A stretch of DNA of 64,000 bases from Brevundimonas alba (GTDB lineage Bacteria; Pseudomonadota; Alphaproteobacteria; Caulobacterales; Caulobacteraceae). The notes under the pieces were generated by a model that saw nothing but the letters and a program-made list of their open reading frames with translations, was not told where the DNA came from and searched no databases. The first letter of the stretch is position 1, and each line of letters starts with the position of its first letter. Made by a program: the position numbers and the translations under genes. Shown piece by piece: positions 17,181-26,045 of the stretch. The stretch lies in the NCBI RefSeq assembly GCF_011927945.1, contig NZ_JAATJM010000001.1, positions 381,501 to 445,500 on the forward strand. Direction: 5' to 3'.

Positions 17181-18709
17181 GCGGCCTCTCCAGACTCTTC
17201 GAGGGTCAGGCGTGTGGGGAATTTCAGCACGAAAGTCGAGCCCTTGCCCAGTTCGGACTCGACGGTGATCTCGCCGCCGAGGCGGCGCACGCTGTTGCGG
17301 ACGAAGGCGAGGCCGAGGCCTTCGCCGGGGCGGTCCTGTTTGCCCGAGCGGCGGAACAGTTCGAAGATGCGCTCGTGGTCGCGGGGCGAGACGCCGCGAC
17401 CGTTGTCAGCGATGCGGTAGACGACCCAGCCGCCGGGCTCATCCTCGCCTGAGACGACGATGCGGCCGGGCCGCGCGAGGTCGAGGTATTTGACGGCGTT
17501 GTCGATCAGATTGCCGAACACCTGCTCCATCGACAGCCGGTCGCTCTCAAGTCGTGGCAGCGGCTCGACCACGATCTCGGCGCCCGCCTCGCCCGTCTGG
17601 TGACGCACGCTGTCGGCAATGCCCTGGGCCATGGCGGTCATGTCGAGCAGTTCCGGCAGGAGGGCGCGGCGGCCCTCGCGCGACAGCTTGAGGATGGCGT
17701 TGATCAGCCGGTCCATCTTGCCGGTCGAGGCGCGGATGAAGCCGATGGCCTCAGGCACGTCCTCGCGCACCGCGGTGGCGGCCTCGGCGTCGAGGGCCTT
17801 GGGCGCGTCTGTCTCGATCCGCGCCAGTTGCCGGTCCAGCACCTGACCGGCCTGCTCCAGTTCGGAGGTGTAGCCCATGATGTTGACCAGCGGGGCGCGC
17901 AGGTCGTGGCTGACGATATAGGCGAAGCGCTGGATCTCGTCGTTGGCGCGGGTCAGCTGGGCGGTGCGCTCGCGGACCTGGCTTTCCAGCCCGGCGTTGA
18001 GGCGGTCGAGGGTGTCGCGGGCGGTCTGGATTTCCTCGACGTAGCGCCGGACCAGCCAGATCATGATCCCGGCCAGCAGGACGATGAGCAATCCGGCGAA
18101 AGCGTTGGCCCAGAGGGTCAGGCGGGAGCCGCGCTCGGACTGCAGGGTGCGCGATTCGAGCCGGACGTTCTCTATCTCGTCGATCGCGGCCACGTCGGCG
18201 CGAATCCGGTCCATCAGAGCCTTGCCCTGCCCGGTCTGGACGAGCCGCAGCGCCTCGCCGTTGCGGCCGGTGCGGGCGAGGGCGGAGACGCGCTCCAGCT
18301 CGGCGAGCTTGTCCCGCCCCCGCTCGACCATGCTCTCCACATGCGGGCGTAGTTCGGGGTCGCCGGCGGCGAGTTCCTCCAGCGCCTCCATCTGCACGGG
18401 CGCGGCTGTTTCGGCGCGGGTGTAGGGCTCGAGGAAGTCCTGGCGGCCGGTCAGCAGATAGCCGCGCTGGCCTGTCTCGGCGTCGATCATCGAGATCAGC
18501 AGGGTGCGGGCGGCGCGCCGGACCTGCTGCGACCGCTCGACCTGATCGTTGAAGGCCGCCGTGCGCTGGATCATCACGAAGGTGGCGATGTTGACCGCCA
18601 GCAGCAGCAGGATCGCCCCGGCGAGCAGGCTGACGATCGACCGCCCGATGCTGGGCGTCCGCGCGAACCGGATCAGGGCGGGCAATGAGGGACGCAGGGC
18701 CGAAAACAT
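17177..18709 (-). CDS. Membrane sensor histidine kinase with CHASE3 domain
   Basis: A 510-residue inner-membrane kinase. The N-terminal helix (SIVSLLAGAILLLLAVNIAT) and a second one near residue 205 (WANAFAGLLIVLLAGIMIWL) bracket a periplasmic CHASE3 sensor containing the hallmark DAETGQRGYLLTG. After a coiled coil comes HisKA with phospho-His in FAYIVSHDLRAPLVNIMG, and the HATPase with FGNLIDNAVKYLD, DNGRGV and GEGLGLAFVRN. The ligand for CHASE3 is unknown. It heads a four-gene operon with two receivers and a Nudix protein, and no promoter motif was clear in 18710-18822. Confidence 0.93.
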   Translation of the reverse strand: MFSALRPSLPALIRFARTPSIGRSIVSLLAGAILLLLAVNIATFVMIQRTAAFNDQVERSQQVRRAARTLLISMIDAETGQRGYLLTGRQDFLEPYTRAETAAPVQMEALEELAAGDPELRPHVESMVERGRDKLAELERVSALARTGRNGEALRLVQTGQGKALMDRIRADVAAIDEIENVRLESRTLQSERGSRLTLWANAFAGLLIVLLAGIMIWLVRRYVEEIQTARDTLDRLNAGLESQVRERTAQLTRANDEIQRFAYIVSHDLRAPLVNIMGYTSELEQAGQVLDRQLARIETDAPKALDAEAATAVREDVPEAIGFIRASTGKMDRLINAILKLSREGRRALLPELLDMTAMAQGIADSVRHQTGEAGAEIVVEPLPRLESDRLSMEQVFGNLIDNAVKYLDLARPGRIVVSGEDEPGGWVVYRIADNGRGVSPRDHERIFELFRRSGKQDRPGEGLGLAFVRNSVRRLGGEITVESELGKGSTFVLKFPTRLTLEESGEAA

Positions 18710-18822
18710 CGGGCGCGAGCATTAGCGGCGCGTTTGGGCCTGTCCAGTCGCGTCCGGAGGGAAACCGCGCCGCTTCCGCGCATTTACGGTAAAGGTGTCC
18801 GGCAGGGGTTGGGAGCGACGAC

Positions 18823-19533
18823 ATGGTTTGGTGGTGGTGGATCGCGCCGGCGCTGGTCGGACTGATCGGGCTGGTGCTGCTGTTCAGGGGACTCGGCGCC
18901 CTGTTCCGGGGCCGGGTGTTCAGCGGACTGCTGGGCGGAGTGGGCGGGGCCGGCTTCCTCGCCGTGGCCATGATCGCCGCCCTGCTGGGGATGGATATCC
19001 AGACCTACGCCCGCCTGACCTATGAGCGACCGGTGGCGACGATCGAGACGCGTCAGCTGGGGCCGCAGTATTTCGAGGCCACGGTGATGCAGCCGGCGCG
19101 CGGCGAGAACGCACCCGCGCTCAGCAATCTCTATCCGTTGCACGGCGACGAATGGCGCATCGAGGCCCAGGTTCTGAAGTGGAAGCCGTGGGCCAATGTG
19201 CTGGGGCTGAACACGCAATACCGGCTTGACCGGCTGTCGGGCCGCTATCGCTCCATCGAGCAGGAAATCAACGGCGCCCGCAGCGTGCATCCGCTGAGCG
19301 GCGGCGACGAGGCCGGACCCGAGTGGATGCCGTGGCGGGTCAGCGCCTGGGACACCGCGCGGAAGTATCGCCAGTATGTCGACGCGGTCGACACCCTCTA
19401 CGGCGGCGGCGCCTATATGCCGATGGCCGACGGGGCCCGCTACGAGGTCTGGATCACCCAGTCCGGACTGGTCGCCCGCCCGGCCAACGACGCGGCCCGC
19501 GCGGCGTCGGCGGGGGGATGGACGGAGCAGTAG
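18823..19533 (+). CDS. Membrane-anchored protein of unknown function
   Basis: A 236-residue protein with two N-terminal helices (IAPALVGLIGLVLLFRGLGA and VGGAGFLAVAMIAALLGMDI) and a long periplasmic or cytosolic domain with repeated beta patterns (VATIETRQLGPQYFEATVMQ, WRIEAQVLKW, YRLDRLSGRY). Conserved tryptophans and the ending YEVWITQSGLVARPA resemble a family of uncharacterised proteins seen in Caulobacterales, sometimes named after efflux pumps without evidence. It is read divergently from the CHASE3 kinase and converges with flhA. Confidence 0.65.
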   Translation: MVWWWWIAPALVGLIGLVLLFRGLGALFRGRVFSGLLGGVGGAGFLAVAMIAALLGMDIQTYARLTYERPVATIETRQLGPQYFEATVMQPARGENAPALSNLYPLHGDEWRIEAQVLKWKPWANVLGLNTQYRLDRLSGRYRSIEQEINGARSVHPLSGGDEAGPEWMPWRVSAWDTARKYRQYVDAVDTLYGGGAYMPMADGARYEVWITQSGLVARPANDAARAASAGGWTEQ

Positions 19534-19552
19534 CTCCGCCCCCGGCTCTTCC

Positions 19553-21670
19553 TCATACAGTCCCGATGGTGCGCAGGCGCGCCTTGGGGTGGACCTCGTT
19601 CTGGCTCATGACGACGGTCTGGCCGCGGAAGCGTTCGATGATCGAGCGAACGTAGGGCCGGACCTGCGGGCCAGTCAGCAGAACCGCCGTCTCGCCGGCC
19701 ATGGCCGCGCGTTCGAAGACGTCGCGGACGGCGCGGATGAAGTCCTGCAGGCGTGAGGGGGCCATGGCCAGCTGCTTGTCCTCGCCCTGCCCCACCAGCG
19801 CCTCGGCGAAGGCCTGCTCCCAGTCCGGCGACAGGGTGACGATCGGCAGGGCCCCGTCGTCGCCCTTGTGCTGCCAGCACAGCTGACGGGCCAGACGGGC
19901 GCGGACGTGCTCGACCAGGATGGTGACCGACGAGGTGTGCGGCGCGGCCTCCGCGAGCCCCTCGAGAATGGCGCCCAGATCGCGGATCGACACCTTCTCG
20001 CGCAGCAGCGACTGCAGCACGCGCTGCAGGGTGGTGACGGTGACGACCGACGGGATCAGCTCGTCGACCAGCTTCTTCTCTTCCGGCCCCAGCTCCCGCA
20101 GCAGCTTCTGCACCTCGGCGTAGGAGAGCAGCTCGGCCATGTTCTCCTTGAGGATCTCGGTCAGATGGGTGGTCAGCACCGTCGACGGATCGACGATGGT
20201 GTAGCCGCGGAAGGTGGCCTCCTCGCGCAGGCTCTCGTCGATCCAGGTGGCGGGCAAGCCGAAGGCGGGCTCCTTGGTGTGCTCGCCGGGCAGTTCGACC
20301 TGACGCCCGGCGGGGTCCATGGCCATCAGCGAGCCAAGGCGCACCTCGCCCGAGCCGGCCTCCATCTCCTTGATCCGGATGGCGTAGCCCTGGGTGCCGA
20401 GGCGCATGTTGTCGAGGATGCGGACCGACGGCATGACGAAGCCGTACTCCTGCGCCAGCGAGCGACGCAGGGCCCGGACCTGATCGGTCAGGCGGCGACC
20501 CTCCAGATCGTTGATCAGCGACAGCAGCGAATAGCCCAGCTCGATCTTGACCTCGTCGATGGTCAGGGCGGTGCCGATGGGCTCCTCGACGTCTTCCTTG
20601 GGGCTGGAGGCGGTGGCGGCCAGTTCGGCCTCGGTGGGCTTGGGCTTGAGCCGCTGACGGCCCAGCCGCCAGGCCATGAAACCCGTGCCGATGGCGAGGG
20701 CCGCGAAGGGCAGGATCGGCATTCCGGGGATCAGGCCGATCAGGGCGGCGGCTCCCGACACGACGCCGAGGCTGACGGGATTGGTGGCCAGCTGGGCGAC
20801 CAGCGCCTTGTCCGCCGAGCCCTCGACGCCCGCCTTGGACACCAGGAAACCGGCGGCGATGGAGATGATGATGGCCGGGACTTGGGTCACCAGACCGTCG
20901 CCGATGGTCAGGGCGACATAGGAATTGGCCGCCTCGCCGATGGGCAGCTGGTGCTGGATGACGCCGATCAGCATGCCGCCGATGGCGTTGATGAAGACGA
21001 TGATCAGGCCGGCGACCGCGTCGCCGCGCACGAATTTCGAGGCGCCGTCCATGGCGCCGAAGAAGGTCGATTCCTGCTCAAGCTCCTTGCGGCGCAGCTT
21101 GGCCTGATCCTCGTTGATCAGGCCCGACGACAGGTCGGCGTCGATCGCCATCTGCTTGCCCGGCATGGAATCGAGCGTGAAGCGGGCCGAGACCTCGGCG
21201 ATACGGGTCGAGCCCTTGGTGATGACGACGAAATTCACCACCAGGATGATGGCGAAGATGATGATGCCGATGATGAAGCTGCCGCCCATCATCAGGCTGC
21301 CGAAGGCCTGGATCACCTGACCGGCGCCGTCGGAGCCCTCGTGCCCGTGGCTCAGCACCAGCCGGGTCGAGGCCAGGTTGAGACCGAGCCGGAACAGGGT
21401 CGAGACCAGCAGGACGGTCGGGAAGATGGCGAAGTCCAGCGGCCGCTTCATCATCACCGCGGTCATCAGGATCAGCACGCTGGACACGAGCGACAGCGCC
21501 AGCAGCATGTCCATCAGGAAGGCCGGGATCGGCAGGATCAGCAGCAGGATGACGCCGATCACGCCGATGGCCATGGCCACCTCGCCGCGCGCCACCCAGC
21601 CCATGACGTCGCGCCCGGTGGGCCGCGCCATGCCGTCCTTCATCATGGTGGCGGAGGGGATGTCGGTCAT
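19553..21670 (-). CDS. flhA: Flagellar type III export gate protein FlhA
   Basis: The largest export-gate subunit of the flagellar type III secretion system. About eight N-terminal membrane helices (for example AIGVIGVILLLILPIPAFL) are followed by the conserved FHIPEP-like cytosolic loop (SARFTLDSMPGKQMAIDADL) and a large cytosolic ring domain from around residue 350. The 705-residue length is normal. It is the last gene of the flagellar operon, and its start overlaps the stop of the beta-lactamase gene by four bases (ATGA), so translation should be coupled to that gene. Confidence 0.97.
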   Translation of the reverse strand: MTDIPSATMMKDGMARPTGRDVMGWVARGEVAMAIGVIGVILLLILPIPAFLMDMLLALSLVSSVLILMTAVMMKRPLDFAIFPTVLLVSTLFRLGLNLASTRLVLSHGHEGSDGAGQVIQAFGSLMMGGSFIIGIIIFAIILVVNFVVITKGSTRIAEVSARFTLDSMPGKQMAIDADLSSGLINEDQAKLRRKELEQESTFFGAMDGASKFVRGDAVAGLIIVFINAIGGMLIGVIQHQLPIGEAANSYVALTIGDGLVTQVPAIIISIAAGFLVSKAGVEGSADKALVAQLATNPVSLGVVSGAAALIGLIPGMPILPFAALAIGTGFMAWRLGRQRLKPKPTEAELAATASSPKEDVEEPIGTALTIDEVKIELGYSLLSLINDLEGRRLTDQVRALRRSLAQEYGFVMPSVRILDNMRLGTQGYAIRIKEMEAGSGEVRLGSLMAMDPAGRQVELPGEHTKEPAFGLPATWIDESLREEATFRGYTIVDPSTVLTTHLTEILKENMAELLSYAEVQKLLRELGPEEKKLVDELIPSVVTVTTLQRVLQSLLREKVSIRDLGAILEGLAEAAPHTSSVTILVEHVRARLARQLCWQHKGDDGALPIVTLSPDWEQAFAEALVGQGEDKQLAMAPSRLQDFIRAVRDVFERAAMAGETAVLLTGPQVRPYVRSIIERFRGQTVVMSQNEVHPKARLRTIGTV

Positions 21671-22572
21671 GCGCGGCCGAGGGCGGCGAGGGCCTGACGG
21701 GTCGCCGCGGCGATGACCGCCTCATTGCGGGCGACGGGCTCAGCGGTCGAGGCATGATAATAGGCGGCGACGATCACCGGTGCGCCGGTCGGTGGATAGA
21801 GGACGCCGATGTCGTTGGTCGGACCGTAGCCGCCGGTGCCGGTCTTGTGCGCCACGGTCCAGCCAGTCGGGAGACCCGCCTTGATCCGGGCCTGACCGGT
21901 CGGCGTGTCCGTCATCCAGCGCAGCAGCATCGCCTTGTGACCGGCCGACAGCGGCGTATCGGCGTCGACCAGCAGCCGCTTCAGATTGGCCGCCGAGTGC
22001 AACGGGGTGATGGTGTCCTTGTCGCCGTCGAGCCGGTTCATCGTCGGTTCGAAGCGGTTCGCGGTCGTGCTGTCGTCGCCGAGCGAGCGGTAGAAGGCCT
22101 GCATGACGTCCAGTCCGCCGAGGGCCTTGAGCAGCAGGTTGGCCGCGGGGTTGTCGCTGACCTCGACCGTGCCCTTCATCAGGGCCTCGACGCTGAGCGT
22201 TCCGCCGATCGCGGGCTCCGTCACCGGCGCATTGTTGACCATGTCGGCCGCGGTGACCGGGATCATCCGGTCGAGCCGCTCCTCGCCCGCCTGCACCCTC
22301 AGGAAGGTGGCGGCGGCGAGGTACATCTTGAAGGTCGAGCAATAGACGAACCGCTCGTCGCCACGCCAGGCGAGGCGCCGGCCCGAGCCGATGTCGTGAG
22401 CGACAAAACCGAGGCGGCCGCCGTTCTCGCGTTCGAGCACCGACAGGTCGAAAGCTTCTGGGCCCGAGGCGGGCTGTTGCGCGGGGGCCTCGGGTTCAGC
22501 GCGCGAACAGCCGATCAGGCCCAGCGCGCCAAGGCCGGTCAGGACGCTTCTGCGGTCCGTGCGAAGGCTCAT
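21667..22572 (-). CDS. Class A serine beta-lactamase, predicted Tat lipoprotein
   Basis: A 301-residue active-site serine beta-lactamase with all class A motifs: S79-T-F-K82 in VYCSTFKMY, S139-D-N141 in EVSDNPAAN, the omega-loop Glu in RFEPTMNR (E175, N179), and K243-T-G in AHKTGTGGYG. The N-terminus RTDRRSVLTGLGALGLIGC looks like a twin-arginine signal ending in a lipobox, so export by Tat and lipid anchoring are predicted. Unexpectedly it sits in the flagellar operon, 2 bases after flbD and overlapping flhA. Substrate range cannot be told from sequence. Confidence 0.95.
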   Translation of the reverse strand: MSLRTDRRSVLTGLGALGLIGCSRAEPEAPAQQPASGPEAFDLSVLERENGGRLGFVAHDIGSGRRLAWRGDERFVYCSTFKMYLAAATFLRVQAGEERLDRMIPVTAADMVNNAPVTEPAIGGTLSVEALMKGTVEVSDNPAANLLLKALGGLDVMQAFYRSLGDDSTTANRFEPTMNRLDGDKDTITPLHSAANLKRLLVDADTPLSAGHKAMLLRWMTDTPTGQARIKAGLPTGWTVAHKTGTGGYGPTNDIGVLYPPTGAPVIVAAYYHASTAEPVARNEAVIAAATRQALAALGRA

Positions 22573-22574
22573 GG

Positions 22575-23969
22575 TCAGGCGGCCGCGTAGCCGCTGGCGG
22601 CGATGCCCGACTGGGGCGCGGGGATGGAGGTTCCCTCGTCGGCGTATTCATTCAGCTTGTTGCGCAGCGTGCGGATCGAGATGCCGAGGATATTGGCCGC
22701 GTGGGTGCGGTTGCCGAGGCAGTGCGACAGGGTGTCGAGGATCAGAGTCTTTTCCATCTGCGCCACGGTCTGGCCGACGTGGGCGCGGGTCACGGTGTCG
22801 GCGACGTGGGCGGCGCGGCCAGCGACGCCGGCGTCCGCGGCGGCGCCGTGGGTGCCCATCGCCAGCGGCTGGCCGTCCGGCAGGCGGATCGCCTCGACGT
22901 CGATCTCGGGACCGACCGCCAGCAGCACCGCCCGGTGCATGGCGTTCTCGAGCTCGCGGACGTTGCCGTTCCAGCGATGCGAGATCAGGGCGCGCTTGGC
23001 GTCGCCCGAGATTGGACGGACCGGCACGCCGTTGGCGGCGGCGTATTTCTTGACGAAGTGGTCGGCCAGCACGGCGATGTCGCCCGGCCGCTCGCGCAGC
23101 GCCGGCAGCCGCAGGTTCACCACGTTCAGACGGTACAGCAGGTCTTCGCGGAAGGTCCCCTCCGCCACCGACTTGGCGAGGTCCCGGTTCGAGGTGGCGA
23201 TGATGCGGATGTTCACCGGCACCGGCTTGGTCCCGCCGACGCGGTCGATGACCCGCTCCTGGATGGCGCGCAGCAGCTTGGCCTGCAGGCGGACGTCCAT
23301 CTCCGAGATTTCGTCGAGCAGCAGGGTGCCGCCGTCGGCTTCCTCGAACTTGCCGATGCGGCGGGCCATGGCCCCGGTGAAGGCGCCCTTCTCGTGCCCG
23401 AACAGCTCGGATTCCAGCAGGTTGTCGGGGATGGCGGCGCAGTTGACGCTGATGAAGGGCCGCTCGGCGCGCTTGGACCCGGCGTGCAGATACCGGGCCA
23501 TCACCTCCTTGCCGACGCCGCTTTCGCCGGTGATCAGGATGGAGGCTTCCGAACGGGCGACCTGGTCGGCCAGCTGGATGACGGCCTTCATCGACGGATC
23601 GGCCGAGATCAGCGGGCGCTCGTCGTCGGCGACGGCCGACAGGACGGCGGCGATCAGATCGGCCTCGGGCGGCAGGGGGATGAACTCCTTGGCGCCGGCG
23701 CGGATGGCGTTGGCGGCGTCCGTGGCGTCGGCGTCGACCCCGCAGGCGACCACCGGCACATGGATCCGCTCGTTCTCGTTGGCCGCGATCAGGGCCGCGA
23801 TGTCGACGCGGTAGTCGACCATCAGCAGGTCGGCCCCCTGCCCGCGCCGGAGCTGTTCCGTCGCCTGATCGCCACGCTCGACGTGCTGGACCTTGGCGCC
23901 GTGCGCCATGGCCATCTTCACCGCCGTCGCCAGCTGTCCGCTGAGCCTGCCAACCACCAGAAGCCGCAT
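22575..23969 (-). CDS. flbD: Sigma-54-dependent flagellar regulator FlbD
   Basis: A bacterial enhancer-binding protein that activates late flagellar genes through RpoN and represses fliF in Caulobacter. The 464 residues comprise a receiver-like N-terminus lacking the normal phospho-acceptor set (LLMVDYRVD), a central AAA+ domain with Walker A GESGVGKE, the sigma-54 contact loop [17 protein letters not shown], Walker [14 protein letters not shown], and a C-terminal Fis-type helix-turn-helix ([20 protein letters not shown]). Operon order after fliN fits Caulobacter. The long linker ahead of the HTH is Ala-rich. Confidence 0.95.
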   Translation of the reverse strand: MRLLVVGRLSGQLATAVKMAMAHGAKVQHVERGDQATEQLRRGQGADLLMVDYRVDIAALIAANENERIHVPVVACGVDADATDAANAIRAGAKEFIPLPPEADLIAAVLSAVADDERPLISADPSMKAVIQLADQVARSEASILITGESGVGKEVMARYLHAGSKRAERPFISVNCAAIPDNLLESELFGHEKGAFTGAMARRIGKFEEADGGTLLLDEISEMDVRLQAKLLRAIQERVIDRVGGTKPVPVNIRIIATSNRDLAKSVAEGTFREDLLYRLNVVNLRLPALRERPGDIAVLADHFVKKYAAANGVPVRPISGDAKRALISHRWNGNVRELENAMHRAVLLAVGPEIDVEAIRLPDGQPLAMGTHGAAADAGVAGRAAHVADTVTRAHVGQTVAQMEKTLILDTLSHCLGNRTHAANILGISIRTLRNKLNEYADEGTSIPAPQSGIAASGYAAA

Positions 23970-24005
23970 GGGTCTTCTCCTCTAATCTCTACAACCGGTC
24001 GCCGA

Positions 24006-24338
24006 TCAGGCGCCCGAGTCCTCGGTCTTGATGATTTCCGTCATGGTCACGCCCAGCCGGTCCTCGACGACGACGACCTCGCCGCGGGCGACCAGCCGGT
24101 TGTTGACGAAGATGTCGATGGCCTCGCCGACCTTGCGATCCAGCTCGAGCACCGAGCCGCGGTTCAGCTTCAGCAGCTGGGCCACGGACATGTGGGCCTT
24201 GCCCAGCACCGCCGAGATATTGACCGGCACGTCGAAGACCGGGGCCAGGTCGCTGGCGGTCTTGTCGGTCGCCTCGTCGTTGACGGTGATCGCGGTGGAG
24301 TCGGCGAACTCCTCCAGAGCCATGGTGTCGGACGCCAT
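24006..24338 (-). CDS. fliN: Flagellar motor switch protein FliN
   Basis: A C-ring component that forms the lower rim with FliM and binds FliH. The 110-residue protein has a short acidic N-terminus and a SpoA domain: VFDVPVNISAVLGKAHMSVA, then LKLNRGSVLELDRKVGEAID and VNNRLVARGEVVVVEDRLGV with TEII at the end. A longer frame to 24554 is a read-back over fliH and was rejected; the ATG at 24338 shares a base with the fliH stop (TAATG). fliM is not in the window. Confidence 0.95.
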   Translation of the reverse strand: MASDTMALEEFADSTAITVNDEATDKTASDLAPVFDVPVNISAVLGKAHMSVAQLLKLNRGSVLELDRKVGEAIDIFVNNRLVARGEVVVVEDRLGVTMTEIIKTEDSGA

Positions 24339-25006
24339 TACGGCCTCCCTTCCAGTGAGGTGTCGGGGTTCAGGGTCTCGGCGTGGCCGGCCTCGGCGGC
24401 CAGGGCGGAGCGCAGGGCGTCGCCGATACGGACGAAGGCGGCCTCGGCGTCGAAAGCGGCGCGGCCGTCGGCCCATTCCAGCTGGAAGGAGGCGGGCGGC
24501 AGGGCCGGATCTTCGCGGAAGGCGACCACGCCCGAGAAGCCCGAGTCGTCGCACAGCCGGGTGATGCGGGCGCGGCCGGCCTCGTCGAGATCGCCCGTGC
24601 GGATGACCAGACGGGGCGAGGCGTCGATTTCCTGTCCGAGGGTTTCGAGCGCGGCCTGAAGCGGCCCGGCCGGGAAGCGGTCGAGAGCAGCGGAGGCGAC
24701 CACGCGAGCGGCGGCGAGCGCCAGTTCGGCGGCCTGTTCGCGGTGGGCCTGGGCGACCCGGCTCAGTGACGGGACCGCCGCGGCGAGGCTCTGGGCGATG
24801 GACGAAAGCGCCATCGACTGAACGCTCTCCGCCTCGGCCAACGCCTCGTTGCGGGCTTCGAGCCGGGCTTGGGCGACGAGGGCGTCGACCTCCAGCGGCG
24901 CATAGGCGCGCTTGGCCGGACGGAAGGCGGACGGCTGCACGACGACGCCGGAAGCGTCGAACTCGGTGTCGAAGGCGAACGGGGTGCTGAGGGGTTGGGC
25001 GGTCAT
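24338..25006 (-). CDS. fliH: FliH/FlbE-type export apparatus protein
   Basis: The position between fliG and fliN identifies this 222-residue protein as the Caulobacter FlbE/FliH equivalent, which links the export ATPase FliI to the C-ring. Features are a hydrophobic-proline N-terminus for C-ring docking (MTAQPLSTPFAF), an Ala/Glu-rich coiled coil (VDALVAQARLEARNEALAEA) and a C-terminal domain. Sequence similarity in this family is weak, so the call rests partly on gene order. It starts 1 base after fliG and ends overlapping fliN. Confidence 0.85.
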   Translation of the reverse strand: MTAQPLSTPFAFDTEFDASGVVVQPSAFRPAKRAYAPLEVDALVAQARLEARNEALAEAESVQSMALSSIAQSLAAAVPSLSRVAQAHREQAAELALAAARVVASAALDRFPAGPLQAALETLGQEIDASPRLVIRTGDLDEAGRARITRLCDDSGFSGVVAFREDPALPPASFQLEWADGRAAFDAEAAFVRIGDALRSALAAEAGHAETLNPDTSLEGRP

Positions 25007-25007
25007 G

Positions 25008-26045
25008 TCAGTAGATCAGCTCATCGTCGGCGCCCTGACCGACCAGCATGATCTCGCCCTTGGCGGCGAGATCCTTGGCGACCTGGACCATGGCCATCTG
25101 GGCCTGGTCGACATCCTTGAGCCTGACGGGGCCCATCGACTCCATGTCCTCGCGCATGATCTTGGAGGCGCGCTCCGACATGTTGGAGAAGAACAGTTCG
25201 CGCAGGGATTCCGACGCCCCCTTGAGAGCCAGGCCGAGCGAGTCCTTCTCGACCGCGCGGAGCAGGGTCTGGATGCCGCCGGGGTCCAGCTTGGCCAGAT
25301 CCTCGAACACGAACATCAGGGCGCGGATGCGCTCGGCCGCCTCGCGGTTACGCTCTTCCAGCGCGCCGATGAAGCGGGCCTCGGTCTGGCGGTCGAAGCT
25401 GTTGAAGATGTCGGCCATCAGCTCGTGGCTGTCGCGCTTCGACGTACGAGCCAGGTTCGACATGAATTCGGTACGCAGGGTCTGCTCGATCTTGTCGAGG
25501 ATTTCGCGCTGCACCGGCTCCATGCGCAGCATCCGCTGCACGCATTCGAGGGCGAAGTCCTCGGGCAGGCTGGTCAGGACGCGGGCGGCGTGGTCCGGTT
25601 TGATCTTCGACAGGACCACCGCGACGGTCTGCGGGTATTCGTTCTTCAGATAGTTGGCGAGAACGGCCTCGTTCACATTGCCGAGCTTGTCCCACATCGT
25701 CCGACCGGCCGGACCGCGGATTTCCTCCATCAGGGCGTCGACGCGCTCGCCCGGCATGAAGGAGGCAAGCAGACGCTGGGTCTGTTCGTAGCTGCCCATC
25801 ACCGCGCCCGAGCCGCTCATCCCCGAGACGAACTCGACCATCAGCTCCTCGACCACCGCCGCGGAGACGGTGCCGAGCGAGGCCATGGCCTGCGAGATTT
25901 CCTTGATCTCCTCCTCGTCGAGGCTCTGCCACAGCCGGGTGTGATCCTCGCCCAGCGACAGCAGGATGACGGCGGCCTTCTCCGGGCCCGTCAGCTTCCT
26001 GACATCCTCGACGGCTGGCTTCTTGCTGACCATCCGGGCCGCCAT
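25008..26045 (-). CDS. fliG: Flagellar motor switch protein FliG
   Basis: Rotor subunit that binds FliF and receives torque from the stator. The 345 residues show the three armadillo-like domains: [19 protein letters not shown], the middle domain with the EHPQ-like [14 protein letters not shown], and the C-terminal torque helix region [20 protein letters not shown] with the charged residues conserved in FliG. It overlaps the fliF stop by one base (TGATG), the usual coupling between FliF and FliG. The C-terminus ends [13 protein letters not shown]. Confidence 0.96.
   Translation of the reverse strand: MAARMVSKKPAVEDVRKLTGPEKAAVILLSLGEDHTRLWQSLDEEEIKEISQAMASLGTVSAAVVEELMVEFVSGMSGSGAVMGSYEQTQRLLASFMPGERVDALMEEIRGPAGRTMWDKLGNVNEAVLANYLKNEYPQTVAVVLSKIKPDHAARVLTSLPEDFALECVQRMLRMEPVQREILDKIEQTLRTEFMSNLARTSKRDSHELMADIFNSFDRQTEARFIGALEERNREAAERIRALMFVFEDLAKLDPGGIQTLLRAVEKDSLGLALKGASESLRELFFSNMSERASKIMREDMESMGPVRLKDVDQAQMAMVQVAKDLAAKGEIMLVGQGADDELIY

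Noticed and set aside
19868..21697. 609-codon plus-strand frame over flhA
   Set aside because: Asp/Gln/His-rich shadow of flhA without any domain.
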